DNA of 38,737 nucleotides from an uncultured Bacteroidia bacterium (GTDB taxonomy: Bacteria > Bacteroidota > Bacteroidia > Bacteroidales > Prolixibacteraceae), in NCBI GenBank assembly GCA_903927965.1, contig CAIYPA010000453.1:1-38737 (forward strand), written 5' to 3'. The notes beneath the pieces were generated by a model. The model was given only the letters and a program-made list of their open reading frames with translations. It did no database searches and was not told the origin of the DNA. A program made the position numbers and the translations under genes. Shown piece by piece: positions 16,300 through 24,269 of the stretch. Positions within the stretch are counted from its first letter, which is position 1; each line of letters begins with the position of its first letter.

Positions 16300-17790
16300 A
16301 TGAAAAATATCAAGTTTATATGCGCATTTTTAGTTTTGGCTGTTCTGTTGGCAAATTGTAAAAAATCAGATATTGTAACAGTTACAACCCCTATTACTAC
16401 AAAACCGATTGTTGTCCCAGACGCTAACGAAATCAATAAATTTGTTTACAATGGATTGAAAGACTATTATTTATGGGTGGATAAAGTACCTTCTTTCACT
16501 GCCCAGAAATACCTGATCAAGGATTCTTTAAATTATTTTCTCAACACATATACCGATCCAGCAAAGCTCTTCAATAACTTGTTATATACCTCGCTCGACA
16601 AATGGTCGTTTATTGTGGATGATTCCCAAACCATTACAAACTGGATTCAGGGCATCTCGGAAACGATGGGTTTTGATTTCATGTTGAGCTACATCGGATC
16701 AACCAATAACCTGTTCGGATTTGTAAGGTATGTCTATAAGGGATCGCCTGCCGAGAAGGCTGGAATGAAAAGAGGAGATCTTTTTATGCAAATAAATGAT
16801 ACACAATTGACTGTTTCAAATTATCAGACATTATTATTTACAAACCTCACTTATAAAATGTCATTTGCGAGCATTACAACGGTCAATTCGACAAATTACA
16901 TCGACCTGAATGGAAAATCGGTTACGATGACTGCCATTACAATGCAGGAGAATCCAATCCTCCTTGATACAATCCTGAATGTTAACAATTTAAAAGTGGG
17001 TTATTTGGTTTATAACGCTTTTAATGCAGATTTTGACCTTCAATTAAACAACGTATTTGGCAAATTTAAAACAGCTGGTATCGACAGGCTTGTCCTGGAT
17101 TTACGTTACAATGGTGGAGGATCTGTGCAAACTTCAGTCTATCTCGCCAGTATGATTTATAGTACATCAAAAACCAAAATATTTTTTAAGCGGCAATACA
17201 ACACTGGATTACAGGATTATTTTGTCTATACTGAGGGGGCAGCCTCATTGGCTCAGAGCTTTACTGATTCAATAACCACATCCACTCCCAAAGCTAAGAT
17301 CAACTCGCTTAATTTGAATAAATTGTATGTGATCACTTCCTCAAACACTGCCTCGGCAAGCGAATTGTTGATCAATGGGCTTGAACCTTACATTGATGTT
17401 GTCAATATTGGTTCTAACAGTGCCGGAAAGTATGTAGCCTCAGCAACCATCAAGGATTGGGATGCAAATGGGGTCGTAAATCCGAACCATAAGTGGGCCA
17501 TGCAACCGATCATCGTCAAGATGACCAATTCTTTGGGTGTGTCCGATTTTGTGAATGGCTTGGTTCCTGATGTAACGGTTAAAGAAGATATTGCCAATTT
17601 ATTGCCTTTTGCCGACCAGAACGAATCCTTGTTTAAATCAGTCATCAGCAATTTAAAAGGTGCAACCGTTCTACCTGTTGAATCCAAATCAGCAAAATTG
17701 GGGCTGATCGACTTGTATGACTCGCAGGACCACAAACCATTTGCAAAACAAATGTATGTATCTCCATTATTGGATATTCACAAAAATTAG
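16300..17790 (+). CDS. S41-family peptidase, lipoprotein
   Basis: Predicted envelope serine protease of the C-terminal-processing/tricorn-core family. The 496-residue protein has a lipoprotein signal (FLVLAVLLANC, Cys about residue 20), an N-terminal helical region (DANEINKFVYNGLKDYYLWVDKVPSF), and a PDZ domain (VYKGSPAEKAGMKRGDLFMQIND). The S41 catalytic domain has KVGYLVYNAF, DRLVLDLRYNGGG, the nucleophile motif SSNTASASELLINGL, and SNSAGK with the probable catalytic Lys. The C-terminus (GLVPDVTVKED) is usual. It is probably anchored to the outer membrane facing the periplasm or surface. Start and lipobox agree. It may share a transcript with the DUF2147 gene 47 nt downstream. Confidence 0.92.
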   Translation: MKNIKFICAFLVLAVLLANCKKSDIVTVTTPITTKPIVVPDANEINKFVYNGLKDYYLWVDKVPSFTAQKYLIKDSLNYFLNTYTDPAKLFNNLLYTSLDKWSFIVDDSQTITNWIQGISETMGFDFMLSYIGSTNNLFGFVRYVYKGSPAEKAGMKRGDLFMQINDTQLTVSNYQTLLFTNLTYKMSFASITTVNSTNYIDLNGKSVTMTAITMQENPILLDTILNVNNLKVGYLVYNAFNADFDLQLNNVFGKFKTAGIDRLVLDLRYNGGGSVQTSVYLASMIYSTSKTKIFFKRQYNTGLQDYFVYTEGAASLAQSFTDSITTSTPKAKINSLNLNKLYVITSSNTASASELLINGLEPYIDVVNIGSNSAGKYVASATIKDWDANGVVNPNHKWAMQPIIVKMTNSLGVSDFVNGLVPDVTVKEDIANLLPFADQNESLFKSVISNLKGATVLPVESKSAKLGLIDLYDSQDHKPFAKQMYVSPLLDIHKN

Positions 17791-17837
17791 TTTCTTTGTA
17801 AGGATTATAATTTTCAAAACAACTAAAAATTAAGTTT

Positions 17838-18281
17838 ATGAAGAAATTATTGCTGATAATTGTCGTGTTGATTTTTTCCGCCAACCTGTTCGCCCAAAGC
17901 GCAGATGATATTACTGGAATTTGGTGGAATGCAGAAAAGACCTCGAAAATCAAGGTCGAATTGAAGGATGGGAAATACATTGGTACGGTTGTCTATATCA
18001 TTCCAGAAAAATATGTCAATGGTGCTCCTGCCCTTGATGACCTTAATCCGAATGTTGCACTTAGAAGTCGTTCGAGGCTCAATCTTCAGATATTGAGCGG
18101 TTTGGTCTATAATGCAAGCGATAAGGAATGGGCTAAGGGACAGATTTATGATCCGACTTCAGGAAAAACCTATGATTGTTATGCATGGCTCGAAGGAAAG
18201 GAGACCCTCCAATTAAAAGGTTTTGTGGCTGGCATCCGTATGTTGGGCAAAAAATCGGCCTGGACAAGGACTACACTATAA
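17838..18281 (+). CDS. DUF2147 domain-containing secreted protein
   Basis: This is a 147-residue protein with a cleavable signal peptide (MKKLLLIIVVLIFSANLFAQ). The mature part matches the DUF2147 pattern: DDITGIWWNAEKTSKIKVELKDGKYIGTVVYI, then KGQIYDPTSGKTYDCYAWLEGKETLQLKGFVAGIRMLGKKSAWTR. The domain is a small lipocalin-like beta barrel of uncertain function, exported to the periplasm. Length and start are normal. It lies after the S41 protease gene in the same direction and converges on the CPBP protease gene. Confidence 0.88.
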   Translation: MKKLLLIIVVLIFSANLFAQSADDITGIWWNAEKTSKIKVELKDGKYIGTVVYIIPEKYVNGAPALDDLNPNVALRSRSRLNLQILSGLVYNASDKEWAKGQIYDPTSGKTYDCYAWLEGKETLQLKGFVAGIRMLGKKSAWTRTTL

Positions 18282-18387
18282 GCGGGGGGCTGAGAGCAGG
18301 GAGCTTGGTGCATGGAGCAGCGATAACGGAGGACGGAAACTGGGGAAGGTGCTTATTTCTGGATAATTCGGGAAAAGCAGGTGACCT

Positions 18388-19320
18388 TCAATATGTTTCA
18401 ACAGCCTGAATCCGTTTCAAATACAATGCCCTGAATAGTACAAACAGAATAATAAGGCTTACGATAACCATAAAGGAACTTCCGTCAGAGGAGGTTCCTG
18501 TTTTTTCGATACCATCACCAATCAATTCTTTGTTCATTAAATAATAGGCAATTACAGCAATTGCATTGTTTGTAAAATGGGCGACGATTGGCAACCATAA
18601 CGTCCCACTCCATTCGAGCATATACCCAAACATGGCACCAAGCAGCAACCGGGGTAAAAATCCGAAAAATTGCAGGTGTATCGCACTGAATATTGCAGCG
18701 GAAATCCAGATTGCAGCGTGAGCATTTCGTGTTATCTTCTTGAATAATTGTTGGACAATCCCCCTGAACAGCAACTCTTCACCGATCGCAGGAAGGACGG
18801 CAACCATCACCAAATTGATCAAAAGTATTTTTATAGATGTATCTGAAAGAAAGGCTGTTGTAATTTTACTGGCTTGATTTTCTGTATTTTGCATCCAAAC
18901 TTCCACGCCATGAAGCCAACCTGGAAGGCTTAATTGTGAATTAAGTTCAGTCAGCCAGTTGATTAATGGATTAGAAAAGAAAATGATGGCCACAACAAAC
19001 AATAAACTTATAATATCTGGCCTTTTTTGACACCTCAGAAATAGTGCAGGGTATGGATCCAGGAACCAGGCAATAATAAAAGGAGGTATTATGAAGACCC
19101 CGATGGCCTGGAAAATCTGGAAAAACTTTAGCAATGAGATGGTTTCAGGTTTTGAAAGGTCCTGCATCACTGTTTCCAATTGTGATGGGTTCACGCCGTA
19201 AAACAGCCATCCAAGTGCAACGCTTAGGATCATCGCTGCCAATCCGCAAATTAAAATCACCAAAAGTGAAAAGACCAGTTGGTTCGAAGGTTTTGATTCG
19301 CGAATTGATTGTCGGTACAT
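18388..19320 (-). CDS. CPBP-family intramembrane metalloprotease
   Basis: Integral membrane protease of the CaaX-protease/bacteriocin-processing (Abi) family. The 310-residue protein has about eight hydrophobic helices. Catalytic motifs are present: GEELLFRGIVQQLF (EExxxR), SAAIFSAIHLQFFGFLPRLLLG and VAHFTNNA with the conserved histidines. I chose the ATG at 19320 over the in-frame ATG at 19392 because a perfect -7 box (19334-19341, reverse strand) falls between them, so the longer form could not be made from that transcript. It is divergent from dusB. The substrate is unknown; membrane quality control or peptide processing are the usual suggestions. Confidence 0.88.
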   Translation of the reverse strand: MYRQSIRESKPSNQLVFSLLVILICGLAAMILSVALGWLFYGVNPSQLETVMQDLSKPETISLLKFFQIFQAIGVFIIPPFIIAWFLDPYPALFLRCQKRPDIISLLFVVAIIFFSNPLINWLTELNSQLSLPGWLHGVEVWMQNTENQASKITTAFLSDTSIKILLINLVMVAVLPAIGEELLFRGIVQQLFKKITRNAHAAIWISAAIFSAIHLQFFGFLPRLLLGAMFGYMLEWSGTLWLPIVAHFTNNAIAVIAYYLMNKELIGDGIEKTGTSSDGSSFMVIVSLIILFVLFRALYLKRIQAVETY

Positions 19321-19333
19321 TTGTTTTTTTCTG

Positions 19334-19341
19334 CAAAGGTA
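19334..19341 (-). promoter_or_regulatory. -7 promoter box of the CPBP protease gene
   Basis: On the reverse strand the sequence reads TACCTTTG, an exact TAnnTTTG match, 13 nt upstream of the ATG at 19320. It decides between two possible starts for this gene. Confidence 0.6.
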
Positions 19342-19399
19342 ATAATCCTGACTGAACTTGAAGTAGAAAAGTCCCACACTACAAACCGGCATGATTTCC

Positions 19400-19407
19400 T
19401 ATCTTTG
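19400..19407 (+). promoter_or_regulatory. -7 promoter box of dusB
   Basis: TATCTTTG is an exact TAnnTTTG match, 14 nt before the dusB ATG at 19422, so the predicted leader is under 10 nt. It is back-to-back with the CPBP promoter about 60 bp away. Confidence 0.6.
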
Positions 19408-19421
19408 CAATTGATTTTAAA

Positions 19422-20444
19422 ATGAAAAATGTGAGAATTGGTAATCTGGAATTAGGGGAATTGCCATTGTTTCTGGCCCCCATGGAAGATGTAACGTATA
19501 AGTCGTTCCGGTATATGTGCAAAACCTTTGGTGCCGATGTGATGTACACTGAGTTTATTTCGTCTGAAGCACTGATTAGGGATGTACAAAAGACGAAAAA
19601 GAAAATGACCATTTTCGATTTCGACCGTCCGGTTGCCATCCAGATTTACGGTTCAAATATAGAATCCATGATTGGTGCTGCCAAAGTTGCAGAAGAGGCT
19701 CAACCTGACTTTATCGACATCAATTTCGGTTGCCCGATGAAAAAAATTGCCAATAAAGGAGCTGGAGCTGGTTTATTGCGTGATCTTCCTAAGATGGTCA
19801 AAATGGCGGAGGAGGTTGTCAAAGCGGTAAAACTGCCCGTTACTGCCAAGACCAGATTGGGTTGGGACCACAACGATATGCCAATTGTAGATGTTGCAGA
19901 GCGTTTGCAGGACGTAGGTATTCAGGCACTTGCAATTCATGGGCGTACACGAAGCCAACTTTATACCGGCGAAGCCGATTGGTCGTTGATTGCAGAAGTA
20001 AAGAAAAACCCAAGGATGAGTATTCCTATAATTGGAAACGGGGATATCAATGGCCCTATAAAAGCAAGAGCTTTCCTGGAACAATCGGGAGTTGATGCCT
20101 TGATGATCGGACGTGGCGCAATTGGTCGTCCGTGGATTTTTCGTGATGTGCGGCATTTCCTTGAAACAGGGGAATTGTTGTTGCCACCGATTGTGCCAGA
20201 AGTGGTGGCAAATGTAAAAGAACAGCTTCAACAGTCATTAACATGGAAGGACGAACCGAAAAGGGCAATCCTTGAAATGAGACGTCATTTTGCGCGGTAC
20301 TTTCCAAACTTAAGGGATTTCCGTGACTTGCGAGTCCAATTGTTGCAATCCCTTGAGGTTGATGAAGTGATCAGTATTCTCGATGTTATTGCCGGAAAGT
20401 ATGCCAATGAAAGGGTGGATTATACCAATATCGGACTTAAATAA
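19422..20444 (+). CDS. dusB: tRNA-dihydrouridine synthase (DusB-like)
   Basis: FMN-dependent enzyme that reduces specific uridines in the D-loop of tRNA using NADPH. The 340 residues form a TIM barrel followed by a helical domain. Motifs: LAPMEDVTYKSFR (start of the barrel, FMN contact), YTEFISSEAL, QIYGSNIESM, DINFGCPMKKIANKGAGAGLL with the catalytic Cys at residue 104, VTAKTRLGW, IHGRTRSQLYTGEADW, IIGNGDI and MIGRGAIGRPWIF. All are intact. The stop codon overlaps the start of the DUF1232 gene by one base (TAATG), indicating translational coupling. Confidence 0.95.
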   Translation: MKNVRIGNLELGELPLFLAPMEDVTYKSFRYMCKTFGADVMYTEFISSEALIRDVQKTKKKMTIFDFDRPVAIQIYGSNIESMIGAAKVAEEAQPDFIDINFGCPMKKIANKGAGAGLLRDLPKMVKMAEEVVKAVKLPVTAKTRLGWDHNDMPIVDVAERLQDVGIQALAIHGRTRSQLYTGEADWSLIAEVKKNPRMSIPIIGNGDINGPIKARAFLEQSGVDALMIGRGAIGRPWIFRDVRHFLETGELLLPPIVPEVVANVKEQLQQSLTWKDEPKRAILEMRRHFARYFPNLRDFRDLRVQLLQSLEVDEVISILDVIAGKYANERVDYTNIGLK

Positions 20445-20833
20445 TGGAAAACTTTGCAAAGTATTCCAAGTATTATACAGACGAGTCATTTTGGAAGAAG
20501 ATGAGCCGGTTTGCAGCCAAAGCTGGTGTTAAGGTGGCATATATTGCACTGCTTCTGTATTATGTGCTTATGGACGATGCAATTGCACTGAAATTGAAGG
20601 TTACAATTGTTGCAGCTTTGGGTTATTTCATCTTTCCGATTGATCTGATTCCTGATTTCGCCCCAATCATCGGTTTTACAGATGATTTCAGTGTATTGAT
20701 GGTGGCCTATTCGATTGTAAAAGGGGAAATAAACGATTCCCATAGGCAGAAGGCACATAAAACTTTGGGTGAATGGTTTAAAGGTATTGATGAACTTCAA
20801 TTGCATGATATTGAAAATGGGAGGGACGTATAA
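20444..20833 (+). CDS. DUF1232 (YkvA-family) membrane protein
   Basis: A 129-residue protein with the DUF1232 core: LKLKVTIVAALGYFIFPIDLIPDFAPIIGFTDDFSVLMVAYSIV. It contains the conserved PIDLIPDF..P..G..DD pattern and about two membrane helices. The domain is widespread; its function is unknown. It begins on the last base of the dusB stop codon, so it is almost certainly co-translated with dusB. The link to tRNA modification is contextual only. Confidence 0.88.
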   Translation: MENFAKYSKYYTDESFWKKMSRFAAKAGVKVAYIALLLYYVLMDDAIALKLKVTIVAALGYFIFPIDLIPDFAPIIGFTDDFSVLMVAYSIVKGEINDSHRQKAHKTLGEWFKGIDELQLHDIENGRDV

Positions 20834-20885
20834 CACCACTTGTTCAAGAAATGATGGCTTGTTTGGAGCTTCTGATTTTCAATGG

Positions 20886-20926
20886 TAAGCTGCTGGCTGC
20901 TGGCAACTTGGAGTGCCAGCAGCTTA
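20886..20926. repeat. Perfect 12-bp inverted repeat upstream of the Y1 transposase
   Basis: TAAGCTGCTGGC (20886-20897) is exactly complementary to GCCAGCAGCTTA (20915-20926), with a 17-nt loop that repeats TGCTGGC. It sits 138 bp before the transposase ATG and 53 bp after the DUF1232 stop. It could be a REP-type element or a left-end hairpin recognised by the transposase, or a terminator lacking a T-run. Confidence 0.65.
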
Positions 20927-21063
20927 AGAAATTGACGCTTCTTTGCTGATAGCTGCCTCTTGTATTGTCCAGAAATAGTTTGTATCTTCATCCCGGTATA
21001 AGCAAAATTATATCAGCTTATTGATTTGTAAAGCTTTGGTTGTCAATTCAAATTTCAGGGCAT

Positions 21064-21519
21064 ATGTCAAAAGAATTCGTCAGTTGTATTATGCACATTG
21101 TAGTTGGGACTTACCGGCAAAAAAACTTTTTGACTGCCGATATCCGGACCCATTTGATGAATTATCTTTCTGCTGTGGCTAAGTCGAAAGGTACAAGGTT
21201 AATTGCTTTGGGTGGCACTGATAACCATATCCATTTTCTACTTGCGATCCCTTCCAAATTGGCGATCGAATCTGCGATTATTCCATTAAAGCAAAGCTCA
21301 ACAACATGGTTACGACAAAATTATGAACAGCTCCGTTCGTTTAGCTGGGACAGTGGTTTTGCGGGTTTTTCGATTAGCCGTTCACAACTCGATAACACGT
21401 TGCTGTATATTCAGAACCAGGAGCAATACCATTGGAAAAAGAGTTTTCAGGATGAGTACAAGGAATTCTTGACCTTCCACCATTTACCTTTTAACGAAAC
21501 CACGCTGTTTGATGAATAA
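21064..21519 (+). CDS. IS200-like / REP-associated Y1 transposase
   Basis: Single-strand DNA transposase of the HUH superfamily (PF01797-like). The 151 residues contain the HUH motif in GGTDNHIHFL (His55-x-His57), the KQSSTTWLRQ segment, and the catalytic-tyrosine region LLYIQNQEQYHWKKSFQDEYKEFL (Tyr115 is the probable nucleophile). The start is the ATG at 21064; a TTG eight codons upstream is less likely. Normal length (about 150) and intact motifs suggest a functional protein. No TnpB is present, and no matching right-end hairpin was found in the 44 bp before the next gene, so it looks like a stand-alone RAYT-type or domesticated enzyme. Confidence 0.85.
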   Translation: MSKEFVSCIMHIVVGTYRQKNFLTADIRTHLMNYLSAVAKSKGTRLIALGGTDNHIHFLLAIPSKLAIESAIIPLKQSSTTWLRQNYEQLRSFSWDSGFAGFSISRSQLDNTLLYIQNQEQYHWKKSFQDEYKEFLTFHHLPFNETTLFDE

Positions 21520-21523
21520 TTCT

Positions 21524-21531
21524 TATTTTTG
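21524..21531 (+). promoter_or_regulatory. -7 promoter box of the small secreted protein gene
   Basis: TATTTTTG is an exact match to TAnnTTTG, 32 nt upstream of the ATG at 21564. It begins 4 nt after the transposase stop codon. Confidence 0.5.
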
Positions 21532-21563
21532 CGATCAAATCAATTCATATAAAACACATTCAC

Positions 21564-21938
21564 ATGAAAATTTCGGGAATACTTTTGGCTTTTTTGTTTG
21601 TTGTTTCAATGGCTGTATCGACCAACGCAGCCGACAAGGGATATAAGAAAATACTTGGCGTATGGGAATTTTCCGCCCCAACTGCCCCAACTCCCTACGA
21701 TAGTGGCTTGTTAACACTAAAGGAGGTTGATCAAAAACTGGTGGCTGAGTTTACAATTCAGGGTCAGGCGATGGCTGTTCCCCAGACTGCATTTGAAAAG
21801 GACGCGCTAACCTTAAATTTTGAAGTGGAAAATAACCCCATTATGCTTAAACTGATACTTAAAGATGGCATATTGGAAGGGAAAACCGATTCTCCGAACG
21901 GACCTGTAACAGTAACGGCAAAACCACAAAAAAAATAG
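21564..21938 (+). CDS. Small secreted protein of unknown function
   Basis: A 124-residue protein with a clear signal peptide (MKISGILLAFLFVVSMAVSTNAA). The mature part, about 100 residues, is predicted to be beta-rich: ILGVWEFSAPTAPTPYDSGLLTLKEVDQKLVAEF, then alternating hydrophobic strands ending TVTAKPQKK. The GVWEF start and strand pattern resemble small periplasmic beta-barrel or lipocalin-like proteins, but no family is claimed. It has its own promoter box and a strong terminator at 21983-22024, so it is a single-gene unit. Confidence 0.75.
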   Translation: MKISGILLAFLFVVSMAVSTNAADKGYKKILGVWEFSAPTAPTPYDSGLLTLKEVDQKLVAEFTIQGQAMAVPQTAFEKDALTLNFEVENNPIMLKLILKDGILEGKTDSPNGPVTVTAKPQKK

Positions 21939-21982
21939 GAAGTGCTTTTAACTTTCAATTATCAACACATTGATTATATTAT

Positions 21983-22024
21983 AAATAGAAAGGGCTGCGA
22001 ATAATTCCGCAGCCCTTTCTATTT
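21983..22024. terminator. Strong bidirectional-looking terminator
   Basis: AAATAGAAAGGGCTGCG (21983-21999) pairs perfectly with CGCAGCCCTTTCTATTT (22008-22024): 17 bp with an 8-nt loop. A T-rich tail follows on the plus strand. It ends the small secreted protein gene and could also stop leftward transcription from the acyl-CoA ligase gene. Confidence 0.85.
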
Positions 22025-22260
22025 TTGTTATTCTCAATGCGACAGCCAATTGCATTTGAAGCCCGTTCTCCGGTTTGCCTTCTCCATGCTCCAGTTTCAT
22101 TCCTTCATTCCTCTGAAGGGAGATGGGAATGGAGACTGGAAATCGGGGCTTCAGCTTCGCTCAGCCACCGTGACGCAGAAAGCGATTTGACAATACCAAA
22201 TTGGAATATAAATTTCTGATCAAGGCTTTTCCGTAGGAATAATTATCAATAGAAAACGGA

Positions 22261-23910
22261 TTACGAATACATGAACCTTTTAATGCTCCTTTTCGGTGTT
22301 TTCACAAATTCTTCGGGATGGATCTCAAATTTTGATACGTTCATATAGGAAGGCAACAAGGCATTGATCTCTTTGAGGTGTTGACTGTAAAGATTTTGCA
22401 GCTCATCAGCTGTCATTCTATGAGAAGCTACCGCATCGGGGTCGGGATAGATCAGGACCACGAGTTTTTCGTCACGATGGACAACCAACGATTCCCCAAC
22501 GGCCAGTTTATTGTCGAAATAAGCCTCCAACTCTTCGGGATAGATGTTCTTTCCATTTGCACCAAGGATCAGGCTTTTGCTGCGCCCTTTTATAAAAATA
22601 TTCCCTTCACGGTCAATGATTCCAAGGTCACCCGAGTGGAGCCAGCCATCGGCATCCAATATTTCGCGAGTTGCTTTTTCATTCTTATAATAACCCAGCA
22701 TCACATTATCACCACGAATGATGATTTCACCCACAATATTTTGTGGATCAGGAGAATCGATTTTCAACTCAAGTGTATCTACAGATTTACCGGCAGATCC
22801 GAATTTTAACTTTGTCGATGGCGTATAACTGATCAATGGACCACACTCGGTCATTCCATAACCGACGGAATAAGGGAACTGCATTTTTCGGAAAAACGTT
22901 TCCACCTCGTTGTTGAATGGGGCTCCTCCGATTACAATTTCGTGGAATTGTCCGCCAAATGACTCGGTCAATTTTGCTTTTATCTTGGAATACAATATAT
23001 TGCGGATACCTGGAATGGTCAACAGTGCCTTTACAATTGGTTTGCAAATCTGTGGAAGGATTTGCTTCCTGTATATTTTCTCGATCACCAATGGTACTGA
23101 AAGCACCAATGCTGGTTTGATCTCCTTAAAAGCCTGGATGATCACCTGTGGAGAGGGGGTTTTTGTAAGGATCGTAATGTGGCACCCGATACTGAACGGG
23201 AACAAGAATTCAAAAGCACAACCATAGGTATGCGCAAGCGGTAGGAATGAAACAATCGAATCTCCCGGTTTGAGCGGCATATTGTTCTGCGCAAAACGGA
23301 TATTTGCTGTCAAACTATTGTGCGACAACATCACACCCTTTGAAAATCCGGTAGTACCTGAGGTATAGCTAATTACCGCCAATTGGTCATTTGAAACAGT
23401 TGGAAACCCAAAGTTTCCCGAAACCAGCCCGTCCGGGTATTTTTCAACAAATTCCAAGTCAACCGATTTCAAGGAATCTGCAACACTTTCGTTGACTGTA
23501 TAAATTGGGGTATAATTGTTCAATGAAATAACGGCTTTAAGCAAAGGCAACTTCTGAATATCCAGCTCCTGGAACAGGTTGTCGGCACTCAGAAGAAGCA
23601 CCGAATCGGAATGGTTGATAATGTAATGGAGGTCTTCCTTTTTGAAGTCAGGCAATATGGGAACAATAACTGCCCCATAGGTAACAACAGAAAGGTAACC
23701 GATACACCAGCGAGCTGAATTCTTACCCAGCAAGGCAACTTTGTCGCCCGGCTTAAGCCCAACATTCTCAAACATCAGGTGCAATTTCAAAATCTGTTGT
23801 GCAACTTCCAAATAGGTAAAACTCCCACCTTTGTAATCGGAAAGTGCTGACAATCCCTGGTTCTTTTTAAGGCTCTCTTCAATGTACCCGATCAAACGTT
23901 CGCTTAACAT
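22261..23910 (-). CDS. AMP-dependent long-chain fatty acyl-CoA synthetase-like ligase
   Basis: Activates a carboxylic acid, probably a long-chain fatty acid, to acyl-AMP and then acyl-CoA. The 549 residues carry the adenylate-forming motifs in order: SYTSGTTGFSKGVMLSH (P-loop), LPLAHTYGC, VIGGAPFNNEVETFF, GYGMTECGPLIS, GWLHSGDLGIIDREGNIFIKGRSKSLILGANGKNIYPEELE, and a C-terminal KTPKRSIKRF. In the last motif the usual Lys-Ile-Lys-Arg reads Ser-Ile-Lys-Arg, which may be a lineage feature. It is cytoplasmic or peripherally membrane-bound. A PaaI-type thioesterase gene lies just upstream but is deleted internally. A palindrome at 23945-23963 overlaps the likely promoter. Confidence 0.92.
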   Translation of the reverse strand: MLSERLIGYIEESLKKNQGLSALSDYKGGSFTYLEVAQQILKLHLMFENVGLKPGDKVALLGKNSARWCIGYLSVVTYGAVIVPILPDFKKEDLHYIINHSDSVLLLSADNLFQELDIQKLPLLKAVISLNNYTPIYTVNESVADSLKSVDLEFVEKYPDGLVSGNFGFPTVSNDQLAVISYTSGTTGFSKGVMLSHNSLTANIRFAQNNMPLKPGDSIVSFLPLAHTYGCAFEFLFPFSIGCHITILTKTPSPQVIIQAFKEIKPALVLSVPLVIEKIYRKQILPQICKPIVKALLTIPGIRNILYSKIKAKLTESFGGQFHEIVIGGAPFNNEVETFFRKMQFPYSVGYGMTECGPLISYTPSTKLKFGSAGKSVDTLELKIDSPDPQNIVGEIIIRGDNVMLGYYKNEKATREILDADGWLHSGDLGIIDREGNIFIKGRSKSLILGANGKNIYPEELEAYFDNKLAVGESLVVHRDEKLVVLIYPDPDAVASHRMTADELQNLYSQHLKEINALLPSYMNVSKFEIHPEEFVKTPKRSIKRFMYS

Positions 23911-23936
23911 ATCTTTCTATTTTCTGTTTGGTACAA

Positions 23937-23963
23937 CAAAGTAAATCAAATTTGAAGTTTGAT
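23937..23963 (-). promoter_or_regulatory. Candidate promoter and palindromic operator of the acyl-CoA ligase gene
   Basis: On the reverse strand TTACTTTG (23944-23937) is a one-mismatch -7 box. Immediately upstream lie ATCAAA (23945-23950) and its inverted copy TTTGAT (23958-23963), which include the perfect palindrome TCAAATTTGA (23946-23955). The placement over the -33 region would suit a repressor. Confidence 0.35.
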
Positions 23964-24003
23964 CATCTTTCAACTGAGAAAAAAATATAAGGGGAAAGTT
24001 GTA

Positions 24004-24213
24004 CTAAAATTTGTTGTTCTTGAAATACGCCATACCCAAGGCACTTGAAATCAATACACTTTCCGAATCAGTAATATTTAAGGTATAAGAGCCTATCTTG
24101 CTGTTTCTTGAAATTTCAAGCCTGGCTTTGGCACTTCCGTTCGAGGCTTCAAGTATCTCGATCCCAAGCATCTCTGCAAATCTATCTTTTTTAAGGAATT
24201 CTTTGATATCCAT
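24004..24213 (-). pseudogene. Internally deleted PaaI-type hotdog thioesterase
   Basis: The 69-residue reading frame starts like a PaaI-family acyl-CoA thioesterase (MDIKEFLKKDRFAEMLGIEILEASNGSAKARLEIS). It then jumps directly to what is normally the family's last strand (KIGSYTLNITDSESVLISSALGMAYFKNNKF). Full-length members are about 135-140 residues. The missing middle includes the H-x-N-G...GG...D-A core with the active site. The frame is intact, so a deletion of roughly 65-70 codons occurred in frame; the junction is near 24097-24110. A normal partner of the downstream acyl-CoA ligase would hydrolyse acyl-CoA. This version should be inactive unless it has a new role. Confidence 0.75.
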
Positions 24214-24235
24214 AAGTTTATAAGAAGTCCGTTAG

Positions 24236-24266
24236 TTGAACAAAAGGAATTTTATTTCTTGTTCAA
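24236..24266. other. Inverted repeat between the ART-like gene and the thioesterase remnant
   Basis: TTGAACAA (24236-24243) is complementary to TTGTTCAA (24259-24266) with a 15-nt AT-rich loop. It lies a few bases after the stop of the leftward ART-like gene. It could serve as a weak terminator, but no T-run follows. Confidence 0.4.
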
Positions 24267-24269
24267 TTT

